This document shows positions 19,965 to 29,383 of a DNA stretch of 64,000 bases, piece by piece. This DNA is from Clostridium sp. (lineage in GTDB: Bacteria; Bacillota; Clostridia; Clostridiales; Clostridiaceae): positions 52,657-116,656 of the forward strand of contig JAFSER010000042.1 in the NCBI GenBank assembly GCA_017435645.1. Direction: 5' to 3'. A program made the position numbers and the translations under genes. The stretch's first letter is position 1. Every line of letters begins with the position of its first letter. Below the pieces are notes generated by a model. It saw only the letters and a program-made list of their open reading frames with translations. It did no database searches and was not told the origin of the DNA.

Positions 19965-21383
19965 ATGAGAAAAACTAAGATGATTTGCACTATCGGCCCA
20001 GCTAGTGAAAAACCAGAAATATTATCACAAATAATAGAAGCAGGAATGAATGCTTCAAGACACAACTTTTCACATGGAGACCATGAAGAACACGCAGAAA
20101 GAATAAACTTAGTAAAAGAATTAGCTAAAAAACATAATAAAGAAATAGCTATAATGTTAGATACTAAAGGACCAGAAATAAGAACTGGTAAATTTGAACC
20201 TAAAAAAGTTGAATTAAAATCAGGTGATGATTTTGTAATATATGCAGGTGGAGATGTTGTTGGTGACACAACTAAATGTTCTGTAACTTACGAAGGATTA
20301 GCAAATGATGTTAAACCAGGCGATGTTGTATTAATAGACGATGGTTTAGTTGGATTAAAAGTTCAATCAGTTGATGGAAACAAAGTTAATTGTAAAGTTA
20401 TGAACACTGGATTTGTAGGAACTCACAAAGGTGTTAATGTACCAGGAGTTTCAATTAAATTACCAGCTTTAACTGAAAAAGATATAGCTGACTTAAAATT
20501 TGGATGTGAAATCGGTGTTAACCTAGTTGCAGCATCATTCATAAGAAAAGCTTCAGATGTTGACGCTATAAGAAAAATATTAATTGAAAATGGCGGAGCA
20601 GATATTCAAATATTCTCAAAAATAGAAAACCAAGAAGGTGTTGATAATATAGATTCTATATTAGAAGCTTCAGATGGTATAATGGTTGCTAGAGGAGACC
20701 TAGGTGTTGAAATACCAATGGAAAAACTTCCAGCAGTTCAAAAGATGATAATAGAAAAGTGTAACACTGCTGGAAAACCAGTTATAACTGCTACACAAAT
20801 GTTAGATTCTATGATAAGAAACCCAAGACCAACAAGAGCTGAAGTATCAGACGTAGCTAACGCTATATATGATGGAACTGATGCAATAATGTTATCAGGA
20901 GAATCAGCAAACGGAGATTGGCCAGTAGAAGCTGTTCAAACAATGGCTAAAATAGCTTTAGAAGCTGAAAGACAATTAGATTATGAAATAGCTACATCAA
21001 AAGCTAACAAGCATATACCTGCTATATCAGGAGTTATTTCAAGAGCTGCTGCAAATGCTGCTTATGAATTAAAAGCTTCAGCAATAATTTCATCAACTCA
21101 AAGTGGTGCAACTGCAGGAAGATTATCTCAATGTAGACCAGAATGTCCAATAGTTGCTGTTACTCCAAATGAAAGAGTAGCTAAGAAATTAGCTTTATGC
21201 TTTGGAGTATATCCAGTTGTTTCAGACAAAATGGAATCAACAGATGAAATGATGGAAAAATCAGTTAAGGTTGCAGAAGAATATGGATTCGTAACTAAAG
21301 GTGATACAGTTGTTATAGCTGCAGGTGTTCCAGTTGATAAGATTGGTGCAACTAACTTATTAAAAATAAGTATAGTAGAATAA
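19965..21383 (+). CDS. pyk: Pyruvate kinase
   Basis: 472 residues converting phosphoenolpyruvate and ADP to pyruvate and ATP. The TIM-barrel motifs MLDTKGPEIRTG, the catalytic lysine region SKIENQEG, MVARGDLGVEIP and TATQMLDSM are present; a C-terminal allosteric domain ends the protein. It lacks the extra C-terminal PEP-utiliser-like domain found in Bacillus (about 585 residues). It is preceded by AAAGGAGTG and lies 84 bp after pfkA. No terminator was seen between them, so co-transcription is expected; the strong terminator downstream closes the operon. Confidence 0.97.
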   Translation: MRKTKMICTIGPASEKPEILSQIIEAGMNASRHNFSHGDHEEHAERINLVKELAKKHNKEIAIMLDTKGPEIRTGKFEPKKVELKSGDDFVIYAGGDVVGDTTKCSVTYEGLANDVKPGDVVLIDDGLVGLKVQSVDGNKVNCKVMNTGFVGTHKGVNVPGVSIKLPALTEKDIADLKFGCEIGVNLVAASFIRKASDVDAIRKILIENGGADIQIFSKIENQEGVDNIDSILEASDGIMVARGDLGVEIPMEKLPAVQKMIIEKCNTAGKPVITATQMLDSMIRNPRPTRAEVSDVANAIYDGTDAIMLSGESANGDWPVEAVQTMAKIALEAERQLDYEIATSKANKHIPAISGVISRAAANAAYELKASAIISSTQSGATAGRLSQCRPECPIVAVTPNERVAKKLALCFGVYPVVSDKMESTDEMMEKSVKVAEEYGFVTKGDTVVIAAGVPVDKIGATNLLKISIVE

Positions 21384-21497
21384 TTTATCATAATTAATAA
21401 GTTAATTGTTAAGATATAATAACTTATAATTAAGATAAAAAAGAGTAGCTATCTTAAAACTATAATTTTAGAAAAATTATAAAAGAGCTATAAATAA

Positions 21498-21536
21498 AAA
21501 AACCAGTAGATATTAATATTTCTGCTGGTTTTTTTG
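21498..21536 (+). terminator. Terminator of pfkA-pyk
   Basis: AAACCAGTAGA and TCTGCTGGTTT (one G-U pair) enclose a 10-nt loop and run into seven Ts. Confidence 0.88.
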
Positions 21537-21948
21537 AACTTAGCATATATTAATTTTCTATGAGTTATAATTTATTGAGTTTTAGTATATAAATATTAAA
21601 AAGACAATAAATGATAATTAATATCAATTAAATTTAAAATAACAAAATATATGCTATAAAATAGTATAAAAATATAATAAAATTAGAATAAATATAGATA
21701 ATTAACAGAATGTTAACAATTATATTGATAAAAGTTAAGTTATAATGTATATTATCTATTGAATAATGTTATAATAATATTATGGAATTAAATGGCAACT
21801 TAATTCTGCGATTGGGCATCGTGTGATGCTCTTTTTTTTTACTTTTATAGCCAATTTCTAATTCTTTAATATTTAAATTTTTTATGATATTATTTACTTA
21901 AAACTTTGAAATAATTAAATTAAATACTTTTTAGGAGTTGGAATAAAT
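21537..21948. other. Intergenic region before the methyltransferase gene
   Basis: No gene longer than a few codons. It contains several TATAAT-like hexamers (21741, 21770) and a two-hairpin terminated element at 21782-21840, listed separately. Confidence 0.5.
21782..21840 (+). ncRNA. Candidate short terminated RNA or leader attenuator
   Basis: A TATAAT hexamer at 21770-21775 would start transcription near 21782. The first hairpin is GAATTAA/TTAATTC (21785-21791 with 21800-21806). A terminator follows: GGGCATC, loop GTGT, GATGCTC (one G-U), then nine Ts (21814-21840). The product would be about 57 nt. The -35 is poor, and it may instead attenuate the downstream methyltransferase gene. Confidence 0.4.
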
Positions 21949-23313
21949 TTGGTTAAAAAAAATAATGAATATATATTAGATATAGTAAGTATTGGATATG
22001 AAGGAGAAGGAATTGCAAAGATAGATGGTTATCCAATATTTATAGAAGGTGCTATTTTAGGAGAAAAGGTTAAGGCTTTAATAGTGAAAGTTAAAAAAAG
22101 TTATGCTTATGGTAAGTTAATAGAAGTGATTGAAGCTTCTGATTCAAGAGTTGAGCCTAACTGTAAGGTTTATAAAAGATGTGGTGGATGTACAGTTCAA
22201 CATATGAATTATAATAAACAATTAGATTATAAATTTGAAAGAGTTAAGGATTGTATTTCAAAAATTGGAGGCTTAGATAGTTCTTTAGTAGAATACCCAA
22301 TGGGAATGGAATATCCAGAAAGATATAGAAATAAGGTTCAATTACCTGTTGGAATAGTTAAAGGGGAATTAAGCATTGGTTTTTATGCCTCAAGAAGTCA
22401 TAACATAATTAATTTAGATACTTGCTTAATTCAAGATGAAGTTGCAGATAAGGTAGCAAAGCTTACAAAGGAATGGATGTTAAAATATAATATTTCATCA
22501 GCAAGCATTGATGGAGTTTTTAATAAAAATGGTATAATAAGACACATAATGATACGTAAGGGCTTTATTACTAATGAGGTTATGGTAGTTTTGGTAGCAA
22601 CAAGAGAAAAGGTTAATCATATAGATAAGTTTATAGATTTAATTAAGGATAATATTTTGGGAATAAAAAGTATTATATTAAATGTAAATAAAGAAAATAC
22701 AAATGTTATATTAGGACAACAATGTATAACATTATGGGGTGAAGAGATAATAACTGATTACATAGACAATTTTAAATTTAATATATCGCCTTTATCATTC
22801 TTCCAAGTAAATCCTGTACAAACAGAAAAATTATATAAAAAAGCTTTAGAATATGCAGGTTTAACAGGAGAAGAAATAGTTTTTGATGCTTATTGTGGAA
22901 CAGGAACGATAACACTTTTCTTGTCCCAAAAGGCTAAGAAGGTTTATGGAGTAGAAATTATAGAACCAGCAATTATTAATGCTAGAGAGAATGCAAGAAT
23001 TAATAATGTAGATAATGCAGAATTTTTTGTAGGAAAATCAGAAGAAATTATACCAGAGCTTATAGAGAAAGGTGTAGTTCCAGAAGTAATAGTTGTTGAT
23101 CCACCAAGAAAGGGTTGCGATATTAAGCTTTTAGAATCAATAGAAAAAGTAAAGCCAAGAAAAGTAGTATATGTTTCTTGTGATCCAAGTACATTAGCTA
23201 GAGATTTAAAGATACTAGAGGAAAAAGGCTATAAAACAGAAAAAGTACAGCCAGTTGATATGTTTCCACATACGTCACATATTGAATGCTGTTCATTGTT
23301 AATTAAGAAGTAA
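21949..23313 (+). CDS. rlmD: 23S rRNA (uracil-C5)-methyltransferase, TrmA/RlmD/RlmCD family
   Basis: 454 residues. An N-terminal TRAM domain (about 8-62) is followed by an iron-sulphur motif C72, C78, C81 ([11 protein letters not shown]) with a likely fourth ligand C159, then a Rossmann methyltransferase with [14 protein letters not shown] (312-325), DPPRKGC (384-390) and the nucleophile C411 in [12 protein letters not shown]. These enzymes methylate C5 of uridines in 23S rRNA using SAM. Whether it modifies U1939, U747 or both cannot be read off; the symbol is provisional. The start is TTG at 21949 with AGGAG 11 bp upstream. It is followed by a decayed IS. Confidence 0.9.
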   Translation: MVKKNNEYILDIVSIGYEGEGIAKIDGYPIFIEGAILGEKVKALIVKVKKSYAYGKLIEVIEASDSRVEPNCKVYKRCGGCTVQHMNYNKQLDYKFERVKDCISKIGGLDSSLVEYPMGMEYPERYRNKVQLPVGIVKGELSIGFYASRSHNIINLDTCLIQDEVADKVAKLTKEWMLKYNISSASIDGVFNKNGIIRHIMIRKGFITNEVMVVLVATREKVNHIDKFIDLIKDNILGIKSIILNVNKENTNVILGQQCITLWGEEIITDYIDNFKFNISPLSFFQVNPVQTEKLYKKALEYAGLTGEEIVFDAYCGTGTITLFLSQKAKKVYGVEIIEPAIINARENARINNVDNAEFFVGKSEEIIPELIEKGVVPEVIVVDPPRKGCDIKLLESIEKVKPRKVVYVSCDPSTLARDLKILEEKGYKTEKVQPVDMFPHTSHIECCSLLIKK

Positions 23314-23331
23314 AAAAATTATAATTAAGAT

Positions 23332-23364
23332 AGCTGCGAAAAACAACAATGGATTTTCGCAGTT
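23332..23364 (+). terminator. Hairpin downstream of the methyltransferase gene
   Basis: CTGCGAAAA (23334-23342) pairs perfectly with TTTTCGCAG (23354-23362). There is no T tract, so termination efficiency is doubtful; it may be the edge of the degraded mobile element. Confidence 0.4.
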
Positions 23365-23561
23365 CCATACACAACTGAGTTGTTTGTTGCTATATGAATT
23401 AGATTATTATATAATTGGTCCTTCTCTGGTAAATCATAGCCGTGGGCCTAAGGATGAATATGCTGATATCATTAATAATATATCAGAGCTAAGTCATATT
23501 AGAAGAATATCTTGTTTTAGGTACTCAAGTTTCATAAATAACTATAGAAATTAAAGAAATA

Positions 23562-23964
23562 AGATTTTTTAAAGGTAGAGTTTGTTGTCATTGTAACGGT
23601 ACTGAAGTAGTTAGAAGTAGAAAAGGAATAGTTTGCAAAGAGATTTATGTAGAGACTGTAAAAAATCTTTCACTGATTCAACTAATTCTGCTACTTACAG
23701 AAGCAAAAAGACTTTGGATAAGTGGCTTAAATATGCTAAATGTATGTAAAGTGGTTATTCTATAAGAAAATCTTCTAAAGAAGTAGAAATTAATATAGAA
23801 ACACAAAATACCTTAAAAATTATTTAAAATGGCATAAATTGATAAATATTTTTAGTGCAGAAAAAGATATCGTAAGAATCAAAAACTTTATAATTCATAG
23901 TAATATAGCACATAATTATACTATGACAAAAGAATTTAAAACAAGGCAACTTATATTTGAATAA
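23562..23964 (+). pseudogene. Decayed IS1595-family-like transposase
   Basis: Translated fragments in shifting frames resemble the zinc-ribbon transposases of the IS1595 group. The first frame gives VCCHCNGTEVVRSRKG. After a frameshift comes CRDCKKSFTDST and TLDKWLKYAKCM, then a TAA stop, then SGYSIRKSSKEVEINI, after which the catalytic core is missing and a tail (NYLKWHKLINIF) resumes in another frame. At least one frameshift, one stop and a large internal deletion make it non-functional. Just upstream (about 23336-23554) an open but start-less frame with GPKDEYADIINN is unrecognised. Terminal inverted repeats were not identified, so the element's limits are unknown. Confidence 0.7.
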
Positions 23965-24050
23965 GTTTGATTTAATTAACATATTTACTGGAATTATAAT
24001 ACATAAATGGTATATAATTATATGGGTTAGATAAATTAAGGAGGCGTAAT

Positions 24051-24380
24051 ATGATTGAAATTTTTTTTATGATATTAGGAATAATTTCTGTTTGTATAGG
24101 GTTATATATATTCAAATATAAAAAGTTTAATATAGCGTATATGTTGTTTTATGCAAAAAGTATTGAAAAATATCCTGAAAAAAAATTAGTAAAAAATAAA
24201 GATGAGATTGCTCAATTTATTGGGAGAGTTTATACGATTTTAGGGATTTCAACTTTCCTTATGGGGTTAATTTTTAAAATTTTCAGTATTTCCGAAACAT
24301 ATATAATTATTCCTTTATTAATTATAGCATTGTGCAATCTCTATAGTTATTTTCATATAAATAAAATAATTAAAAAATAA
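24051..24380 (+). CDS. Small membrane protein (possibly DUF3784-like)
   Basis: 109 residues with three hydrophobic helices (about 3-21, 62-80 and 84-102) and a basic loop between the first two. The central LVKNKDEIAQFIGRVYTILG segment, a KK...FIG pattern followed by a helix, resembles the small DUF3784-type membrane proteins common in clostridia, but this is a weak recollection. The ribosome site AGGAGG is good and a perfect 17-bp terminator follows, so the gene is real and monocistronic. It sits just after the IS relic, in an accessory-looking block. Function unknown. Confidence 0.65.
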   Translation: MIEIFFMILGIISVCIGLYIFKYKKFNIAYMLFYAKSIEKYPEKKLVKNKDEIAQFIGRVYTILGISTFLMGLIFKIFSISETYIIIPLLIIALCNLYSYFHINKIIKK

Positions 24381-24397
24381 TAATACTTTTATTGTAC

Positions 24398-24454
24398 AAA
24401 CTAAATAGTAAAGTAGATAAGTTAAATTTTCCACTTTACTATTTAGTTTTATAT
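24398..24454 (+). terminator. Terminator after the small membrane protein
   Basis: A perfect 17-bp stem, 24398-24414 with 24433-24449, built on AAACTAAATAGTAAAGT; the T tract is short. Confidence 0.78.
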
Positions 24455-24571
24455 AAAAATTTACTTAAAACAGAGCCTATTTTTTTATAAGTACTAATTT
24501 TAATATATACAGCATATAAATACATTAAATTAATTAATAATTATAATGTAAGTATAAAAAGGAGAGTTAAA

Positions 24572-24931
24572 ATGGATATTGTTGAGGGGGGAGAACATAC
24601 TCATATAAATACTGAAGAGAAAAGCTTTACCCATACTCACAAACATATGAAGGGACATAATCATGTACATTCAAATGAAAGTACAAAAAATATATCAAAT
24701 CGCTTAGCTAGAGCTGCAGGACATTTAGAGTTTGTAAGACGTATGGTGAAAGATGAAAGGGATTGCAGTGAAATATTAAATCAAATAGCAGCAGTTACTT
24801 CAGCTTTGAATAGTGTAAGTAGAATAATTTTACAAGAACATATAGAACAATGTGTAACAGATGCAATACGATGTGGAGATAGAAATATAATGGAGGATTT
24901 AAAGAATTCATTAGCTAAATTGATTAAATAA
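24572..24931 (+). CDS. CsoR/RcnR-family metal-sensing repressor with His-rich N-terminus
   Basis: 119 residues. The C-terminal 80 or so form the all-helical CsoR/RcnR (DUF156) domain that represses metal efflux genes until metal binds. The copper-type ligand set is visible: C65 in RDCSEIL, then H90 and C94 in LQEHIEQC. The first 33 residues contain eight histidines (9, 11, 21, 23, 25, 29, 31, 33), an extension absent from ordinary CsoR that may bind additional Cu, Ni or Zn. No copper ATPase or chaperone gene is adjacent, so the regulated promoter is elsewhere or is its own. AAAGGAGAG ribosome site; followed by a terminator. Confidence 0.88.
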   Translation: MDIVEGGEHTHINTEEKSFTHTHKHMKGHNHVHSNESTKNISNRLARAAGHLEFVRRMVKDERDCSEILNQIAAVTSALNSVSRIILQEHIEQCVTDAIRCGDRNIMEDLKNSLAKLIK

Positions 24932-24967
24932 AAAAGATTTATTTTAAAAGTTTTAAATAGGACAAGG

Positions 24968-25014
24968 AATATTATCTAGGTGTATACTTAATCTAACTAG
25001 GTGATATTTTTTTA
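24968..25014 (+). terminator. Terminator after the CsoR-like gene
   Basis: AATATTATCTAG pairs with CTAGGTGATATT (two G-U pairs) followed by seven Ts. Confidence 0.75.
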
Positions 25015-25338
25015 TGATTTTAATGACTTTTAAAGATAAAGAAAGAATATTTCTGTATTAATATCAACTATATAATAAGAAATATTTATAATGATAGATT
25101 TTATAGTTAAGAATCTAATAATAGTATCAGTTTTAATTATATAATCTTATTAAAGCATCAAAATTACTATAATAGAATTTTTAATTTATAATATATTAAG
25201 CTTTAATAAATTTAACTATAAAAAATATAGAATACTAAGTATTAATTATTAGTGAGTAGATAAGTGAGAAAGAAAATTAAACTATTAATATATGAAATAT
25301 AATTAAGTATGGGGAAATTTATTTAAGGAGGATATAAG
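25015..25338. other. Featureless AT-rich gap
   Basis: Only very short, ribosome-site-less frames; no convincing repeat, RNA or consensus promoter was found. Confidence 0.5.
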
Positions 25339-25680
25339 ATGAAAAAGCTATTAGCTATAATTATATCAATATCACTATTACTTATTAGTTGTTCAAATAA
25401 TGAAAAGGCAACAGAAGATATAGTTAATGAGGTTATATTTAAGGCAACTGTAATACAAATTGGAGAAGGTACAATTACTGTAAAGCCAGATGAAGATAGT
25501 ACTGAATATAAAAGTTCTGATACTATTGTTATTACTACTAAAAATATAGAAGATGAAGAAACAAAAGAATTATTAACTACTTTATCTACTGGAGATTTAA
25601 TTTCAATAAAATATAATGGTAGTATTATAGAGAGTTATCCAGCTAGGATTAATAAAGTTTATAAAATAGAGTTAATTTAA
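25339..25680 (+). CDS. Small lipoprotein, DUF3221 (YobA)-like
   Basis: 113 residues. A type II signal peptide (KKLLAIIISISLLL) ends in the lipobox LISC, giving a lipid-anchored Cys18 on the outer membrane face. The rest is a short beta-rich domain: ATVIQIGEGTITVKPDEDS, then DTIVITTKNI and GDLISIKYNGSI, the pattern of the DUF3221/YobA family of Firmicutes, probably a small OB-like fold. No function is established for the family. AAGGAGG ribosome site 7 bp upstream. It faces the FUSC gene convergently, sharing a terminator. Confidence 0.75.
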   Translation: MKKLLAIIISISLLLISCSNNEKATEDIVNEVIFKATVIQIGEGTITVKPDEDSTEYKSSDTIVITTKNIEDEETKELLTTLSTGDLISIKYNGSIIESYPARINKVYKIELI

Positions 25681-25794
25681 TAAATTAATAAAATTATACT
25701 AATTAAAGATTTTTATAAAAATTAAGAGATATAGCTAACTTATAAAATAATTTATTTAATTAATTAATGGTATAAGATAGTTATAAAATTAATA

Positions 25795-25848
25795 ATTTCC
25801 CTATATTATAAGTACTTTTATTATTTATGATATAGGGAAATATTTTTA
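25795..25848 (+). terminator. Hairpin between convergent genes (lipoprotein and FUSC)
   Basis: Perfect 12-bp arms ATTTCCCTATAT and ATATAGGGAAAT with a 23-nt loop; the T-rich side favours the + strand. Confidence 0.65.
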
Positions 25849-25895
25849 TAATGTTAATTTTACTTAGTAATACATTAATTCTTAATATTATAAAA

Positions 25896-27803
25896 TTAAA
25901 TTGTTTTTAATATATGATCAGATAGAGTTTTTGATTTAAGAATATTAATTTTTATTCTAAATATAGATATTAATACTAATTTAGATAGTACATCCTCCAT
26001 AGAATGTATATAATTCGATATAGTATACTCATCAATATCCTCTTCAATTAATAAATTAATATATTTTAGTAATTTTGCATTATGGGATATATTTTTAATA
26101 TTGATAAAGCTATATGAAAGTATACGTATATCATTAATAAAAGTATGTTGATTATAAATATATTCATTTATATCATCTGATGAAATAAGAGTATTATTAT
26201 AATCAATTTTTCTAGTCAGTAATTTATTTCTTATTAGTAAATTATTAATTAATTCTTCAGAAGTACTAAATCTAGAATACTTTTTACAAATAGTAGATAA
26301 TATCTCGCTATTTAATAAAATTGAGTTATTTATATGCGATTTTGTAGCTTCAGTAATTTTATAAGGTAATATTATTTTATTTGCACATAATGCAATTAAT
26401 GTACCTATAATAACAAATAATATTCTTTCAAAACCAACTATTCCTATATTTGAAGTTAGAGAAGAGGCTCCTAAGGCTGAAATTGTAATAAAAATCATTT
26501 TATACCCATAATTTTCAGGATAAGTACTTAAGTATCCTGCTAATAACAAGATAATGGTTCTAGATGAAGTAGATGTAAATATAGAAAATAGTATTTCAAA
26601 TAGTATTAACCCTATAGCTGTACCATAAAGCCTTTGATATCCTTTAGTTTTACTATAATCTGAATAGGGTTGAATTATAGCATGCAAAGTGAAAATTATC
26701 CATTTTCCTAATTCAATATTAAATAGATTAACTATAAAAACTCCTATACTTGTAATCAATGCACATCTAAATGCAAGAGTAAACTTTAATGAATCTTTGC
26801 TTATATTATTTTTAAGGTTATATACTTTATCCTTTTGATATATATATTGATTATATAAATTAGAGAAATTATTATTTTGAATACTTTCTAAATCATTTTT
26901 TAGTATATCTAAATATAGATTTAACTCAAGTACAAAGTAATCCTTATCTTCAAACAATTCATTTGAAGATAAATATGTATTTAGTTCATTAATGAGATTA
27001 TTAAATTTTGACTTATCATCAATGAAGTTTTCTATAGAAGTTAATATGTTAAATATTTTATTAAATTGATTTATATTTATTATTTTTTTAGATTTTAAAA
27101 CTTCATTTATTTTTAGATTTAAGCTATCTAAAAAATAAATAATAAATAATTTTTGAAATAAATAAGTAGGGAATTGAGCTCCTCTATCAATATATTCATG
27201 CAGTAAATCTATTAAATTTCTTAAAATTATATGATTTGATTTATTTATATCTAATATATGTTTAATAGTACTTTTTCTATTAATTAGTTTTATTTGCTTT
27301 TTGGTAGAATTTAAAATTATTTTTAGCTTAGTATCTGTTTGTTTTTGAATTGAATTTTTATTAATAATAATTTGTAACAGCATAATAGCTAAACCACAAG
27401 TAGCAAGCCCTAATAGTCTTGTTGACATTTCTTGAATTGGTATGGGTGTATATAACATAAAAAAGTATCCTAAAGTGAAGCCAATATATACAGGCTTTCT
27501 TGTATTATATGTAAAAGAATAAACTATATAGAAAATAACTAAAAATGTTATTATAAGTGATAAAAAAGCATTTAATGATGATAAATAGGAGGATATTCCT
27601 AGAAAAATTTCTAAAGTTACAAAATAAATTGTATTTTTTATTGGATTTATAGTATAATCCCTATCTAATAGAGAAAGCGCTGCTGTAACTCCGGTTACTG
27701 CAACTAAAGAATTAATTTCACCAAATATAGATTTAAATAAAGCTATTGATACTACTATTGCGATAAACATAATTGTAGTAGATAGGATTTTAGATTTGCT
27801 CAT
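25896..27803 (-). CDS. FUSC-family inner-membrane protein (aromatic acid/fusaric acid exporter-like)
   Basis: 635 residues with two clusters of about five to six membrane helices (about 8-145 and 345-475) separated by a roughly 190-residue cytoplasmic helical region, and a C-terminal helical tail. The second cluster carries the FUSC_2 pattern: an LAFRCALITSIGVFI helix, then GKWIIFTLHAIIQPYSDYSKTKG and YQRLYGTAIGLILF. Relatives (YccS, AaeB, fusaric-acid resistance proteins) are linked to export of aromatic acids; substrate here is unknown. The ATG has AAGGAG on the minus strand. It is transcribed divergently from the secreted protease across a 327-bp gap. Confidence 0.85.
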   Translation of the reverse strand: MSKSKILSTTIMFIAIVVSIALFKSIFGEINSLVAVTGVTAALSLLDRDYTINPIKNTIYFVTLEIFLGISSYLSSLNAFLSLIITFLVIFYIVYSFTYNTRKPVYIGFTLGYFFMLYTPIPIQEMSTRLLGLATCGLAIMLLQIIINKNSIQKQTDTKLKIILNSTKKQIKLINRKSTIKHILDINKSNHIILRNLIDLLHEYIDRGAQFPTYLFQKLFIIYFLDSLNLKINEVLKSKKIININQFNKIFNILTSIENFIDDKSKFNNLINELNTYLSSNELFEDKDYFVLELNLYLDILKNDLESIQNNNFSNLYNQYIYQKDKVYNLKNNISKDSLKFTLAFRCALITSIGVFIVNLFNIELGKWIIFTLHAIIQPYSDYSKTKGYQRLYGTAIGLILFEILFSIFTSTSSRTIILLLAGYLSTYPENYGYKMIFITISALGASSLTSNIGIVGFERILFVIIGTLIALCANKIILPYKITEATKSHINNSILLNSEILSTICKKYSRFSTSEELINNLLIRNKLLTRKIDYNNTLISSDDINEYIYNQHTFINDIRILSYSFINIKNISHNAKLLKYINLLIEEDIDEYTISNYIHSMEDVLSKLVLISIFRIKINILKSKTLSDHILKTI

Positions 27804-28130
27804 ATTAAAATCTCCTTAAATATTTTATGTAAGCTTAATAAAAATAAATTGTTATAGTAAAGAACTTTAATATTAAGTGTATGTTTAAAGTATAAACATA
27901 GCATAGAAAAAGTATACCAAAAGTATATTAATAGAATTCTAATAAATAAAAAATTAATTCATTTATTTTTATGATAAATTAGCGATAGTCATCAAAATAA
28001 ATATCCATATATAAAACGAAAAATATAAATAGAATATTATAATTTATCACCATATAGTTATAAGTAGCATAAAATTAATAATCAAGGATAATATTTATTA
28101 ATTAAAATTTAAAGGGAGATAATTAATTTT
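27804..28130. other. Divergent intergenic region between FUSC and protease genes
   Basis: Must contain promoters for both directions but no consensus pair stands out; AT-rich with several short TATA-like runs. No ORF or strong hairpin. Confidence 0.45.
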
Positions 28131-29141
28131 ATGAAAATTAAAAATAAATTATTTAGAAGAGGTATTCCTTGTTGCTTAGCATTAGCCCTTATGGCAATGT
28201 CAGTAATTACAAGCAATACAGTTAATGCAAAGAGTCTTAAGAATGCTGATAAAATTTCTTATGTAGAAAAAAATAGTACTGATGCTAATTTCATAAGTAA
28301 AGATTTAATAACAGATGAGGAAATTTATTATGATTTATATAATAATGGAGTTGAAGTAAATGTTTTAGGTAATGAAAAAACAACAAATTCTAATGTAGAA
28401 AAGAAGGAATCAAGTGCATATTTTCCTAATAATAAGATAAGTGCAAGTAGAATTGATTTTTCTTCAAGTAAAAATAAGTTTATAGAACCTAAAAATATAA
28501 TTGGAAGTGATAACAGAAAGTTAGTTAATTCATCAAGCTATCCTTTTTCAGCAGTATGTAGCATGATAATAACTTGGCCAGATGGAGCTAGATCTAGTGG
28601 AACAGCTTGGTTATATGGAAAAAATACAGCTATTACAGCAGGACATTGTATTTATAGTGCTGATAATGGTGGTTGGGCAACATCTATAGAAATAAGTCCT
28701 GGTGCAAATCAATATTCTAAACCTTTTGGAAGTGTTTATGCTACTAATCTTTACACATCAACAGAGTGGATTGAAAGTTCAGATTGGGAACATGATTATG
28801 GTGTATTAAAACTTTCTAGTAATATAGGAACATCAACAGGTTGGTTTGGATTATCAACAGGCGATACAGATATTATTGGGACTGATGTTACAATTACAGG
28901 TTACCCAGGAGAATATTATCGTCAAATGTGGACAATGACTGGAGAAGTAGTTTATGCTACAGATAGAAAGGTATATTACAATATAGATACTACAGGTGGA
29001 CAAAGTGGATCACCAATTTATGATAGTAATTATAAAGCTGTTGGAATTCATGCATATGGAGGAGCAGGAATAGGAGAAAACTCTGGAACTAGAATTAATA
29101 GTGGACTTTTTGATTTCTTTAATTCTATTAAAGAGCAATAA
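28131..29141 (+). CDS. Secreted glutamyl endopeptidase-like serine protease (V8/S1B family)
   Basis: 336 residues. A signal peptide (about 1-33, ending VNA) and a propeptide of about 90-100 residues precede a trypsin-fold domain. The catalytic triad is readable: H172 in TAITAGHC, D222 in EHDYGVLKL and S292 in TTGGQSGSP. This arrangement matches the V8/BlaSE/MPR group, which cut after Glu and are exported as zymogens. Glu specificity is inferred from overall similarity, not from a diagnosed pocket. It is flanked by a divergent membrane transporter-like gene and an XRE regulator, and ends at a terminator. It is a plausible virulence or nutrient-scavenging enzyme. Confidence 0.88.
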   Translation: MKIKNKLFRRGIPCCLALALMAMSVITSNTVNAKSLKNADKISYVEKNSTDANFISKDLITDEEIYYDLYNNGVEVNVLGNEKTTNSNVEKKESSAYFPNNKISASRIDFSSSKNKFIEPKNIIGSDNRKLVNSSSYPFSAVCSMIITWPDGARSSGTAWLYGKNTAITAGHCIYSADNGGWATSIEISPGANQYSKPFGSVYATNLYTSTEWIESSDWEHDYGVLKLSSNIGTSTGWFGLSTGDTDIIGTDVTITGYPGEYYRQMWTMTGEVVYATDRKVYYNIDTTGGQSGSPIYDSNYKAVGIHAYGGAGIGENSGTRINSGLFDFFNSIKEQ

Positions 29142-29166
29142 ATTTTAAAAACAAATAATATAAAGG

Positions 29167-29216
29167 CTCAATTTAGTTATTAAAATACTCAATAATTAGA
29201 TTGAGTTTCTTTTTAT
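29167..29216 (+). terminator. Terminator after the protease gene
   Basis: CTCAATTTAGTTATT pairs with AATAATTAGATTGAG (two G-U pairs); T-rich tail. Confidence 0.78.
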
Positions 29217-29383
29217 TCGAAATAGTCATAATTTACAAAAAATTAACCAAAAAGAAAAGGATAAGTGAGTTTATACATAGAAAATATTAATATAACGTAT
29301 AGAGTTGATTTGGAACTATTTATAACAATTTATTTATTAGTTTGAAATATATAAATATTTTTACATCAAAAGGGGTGGAGTAA

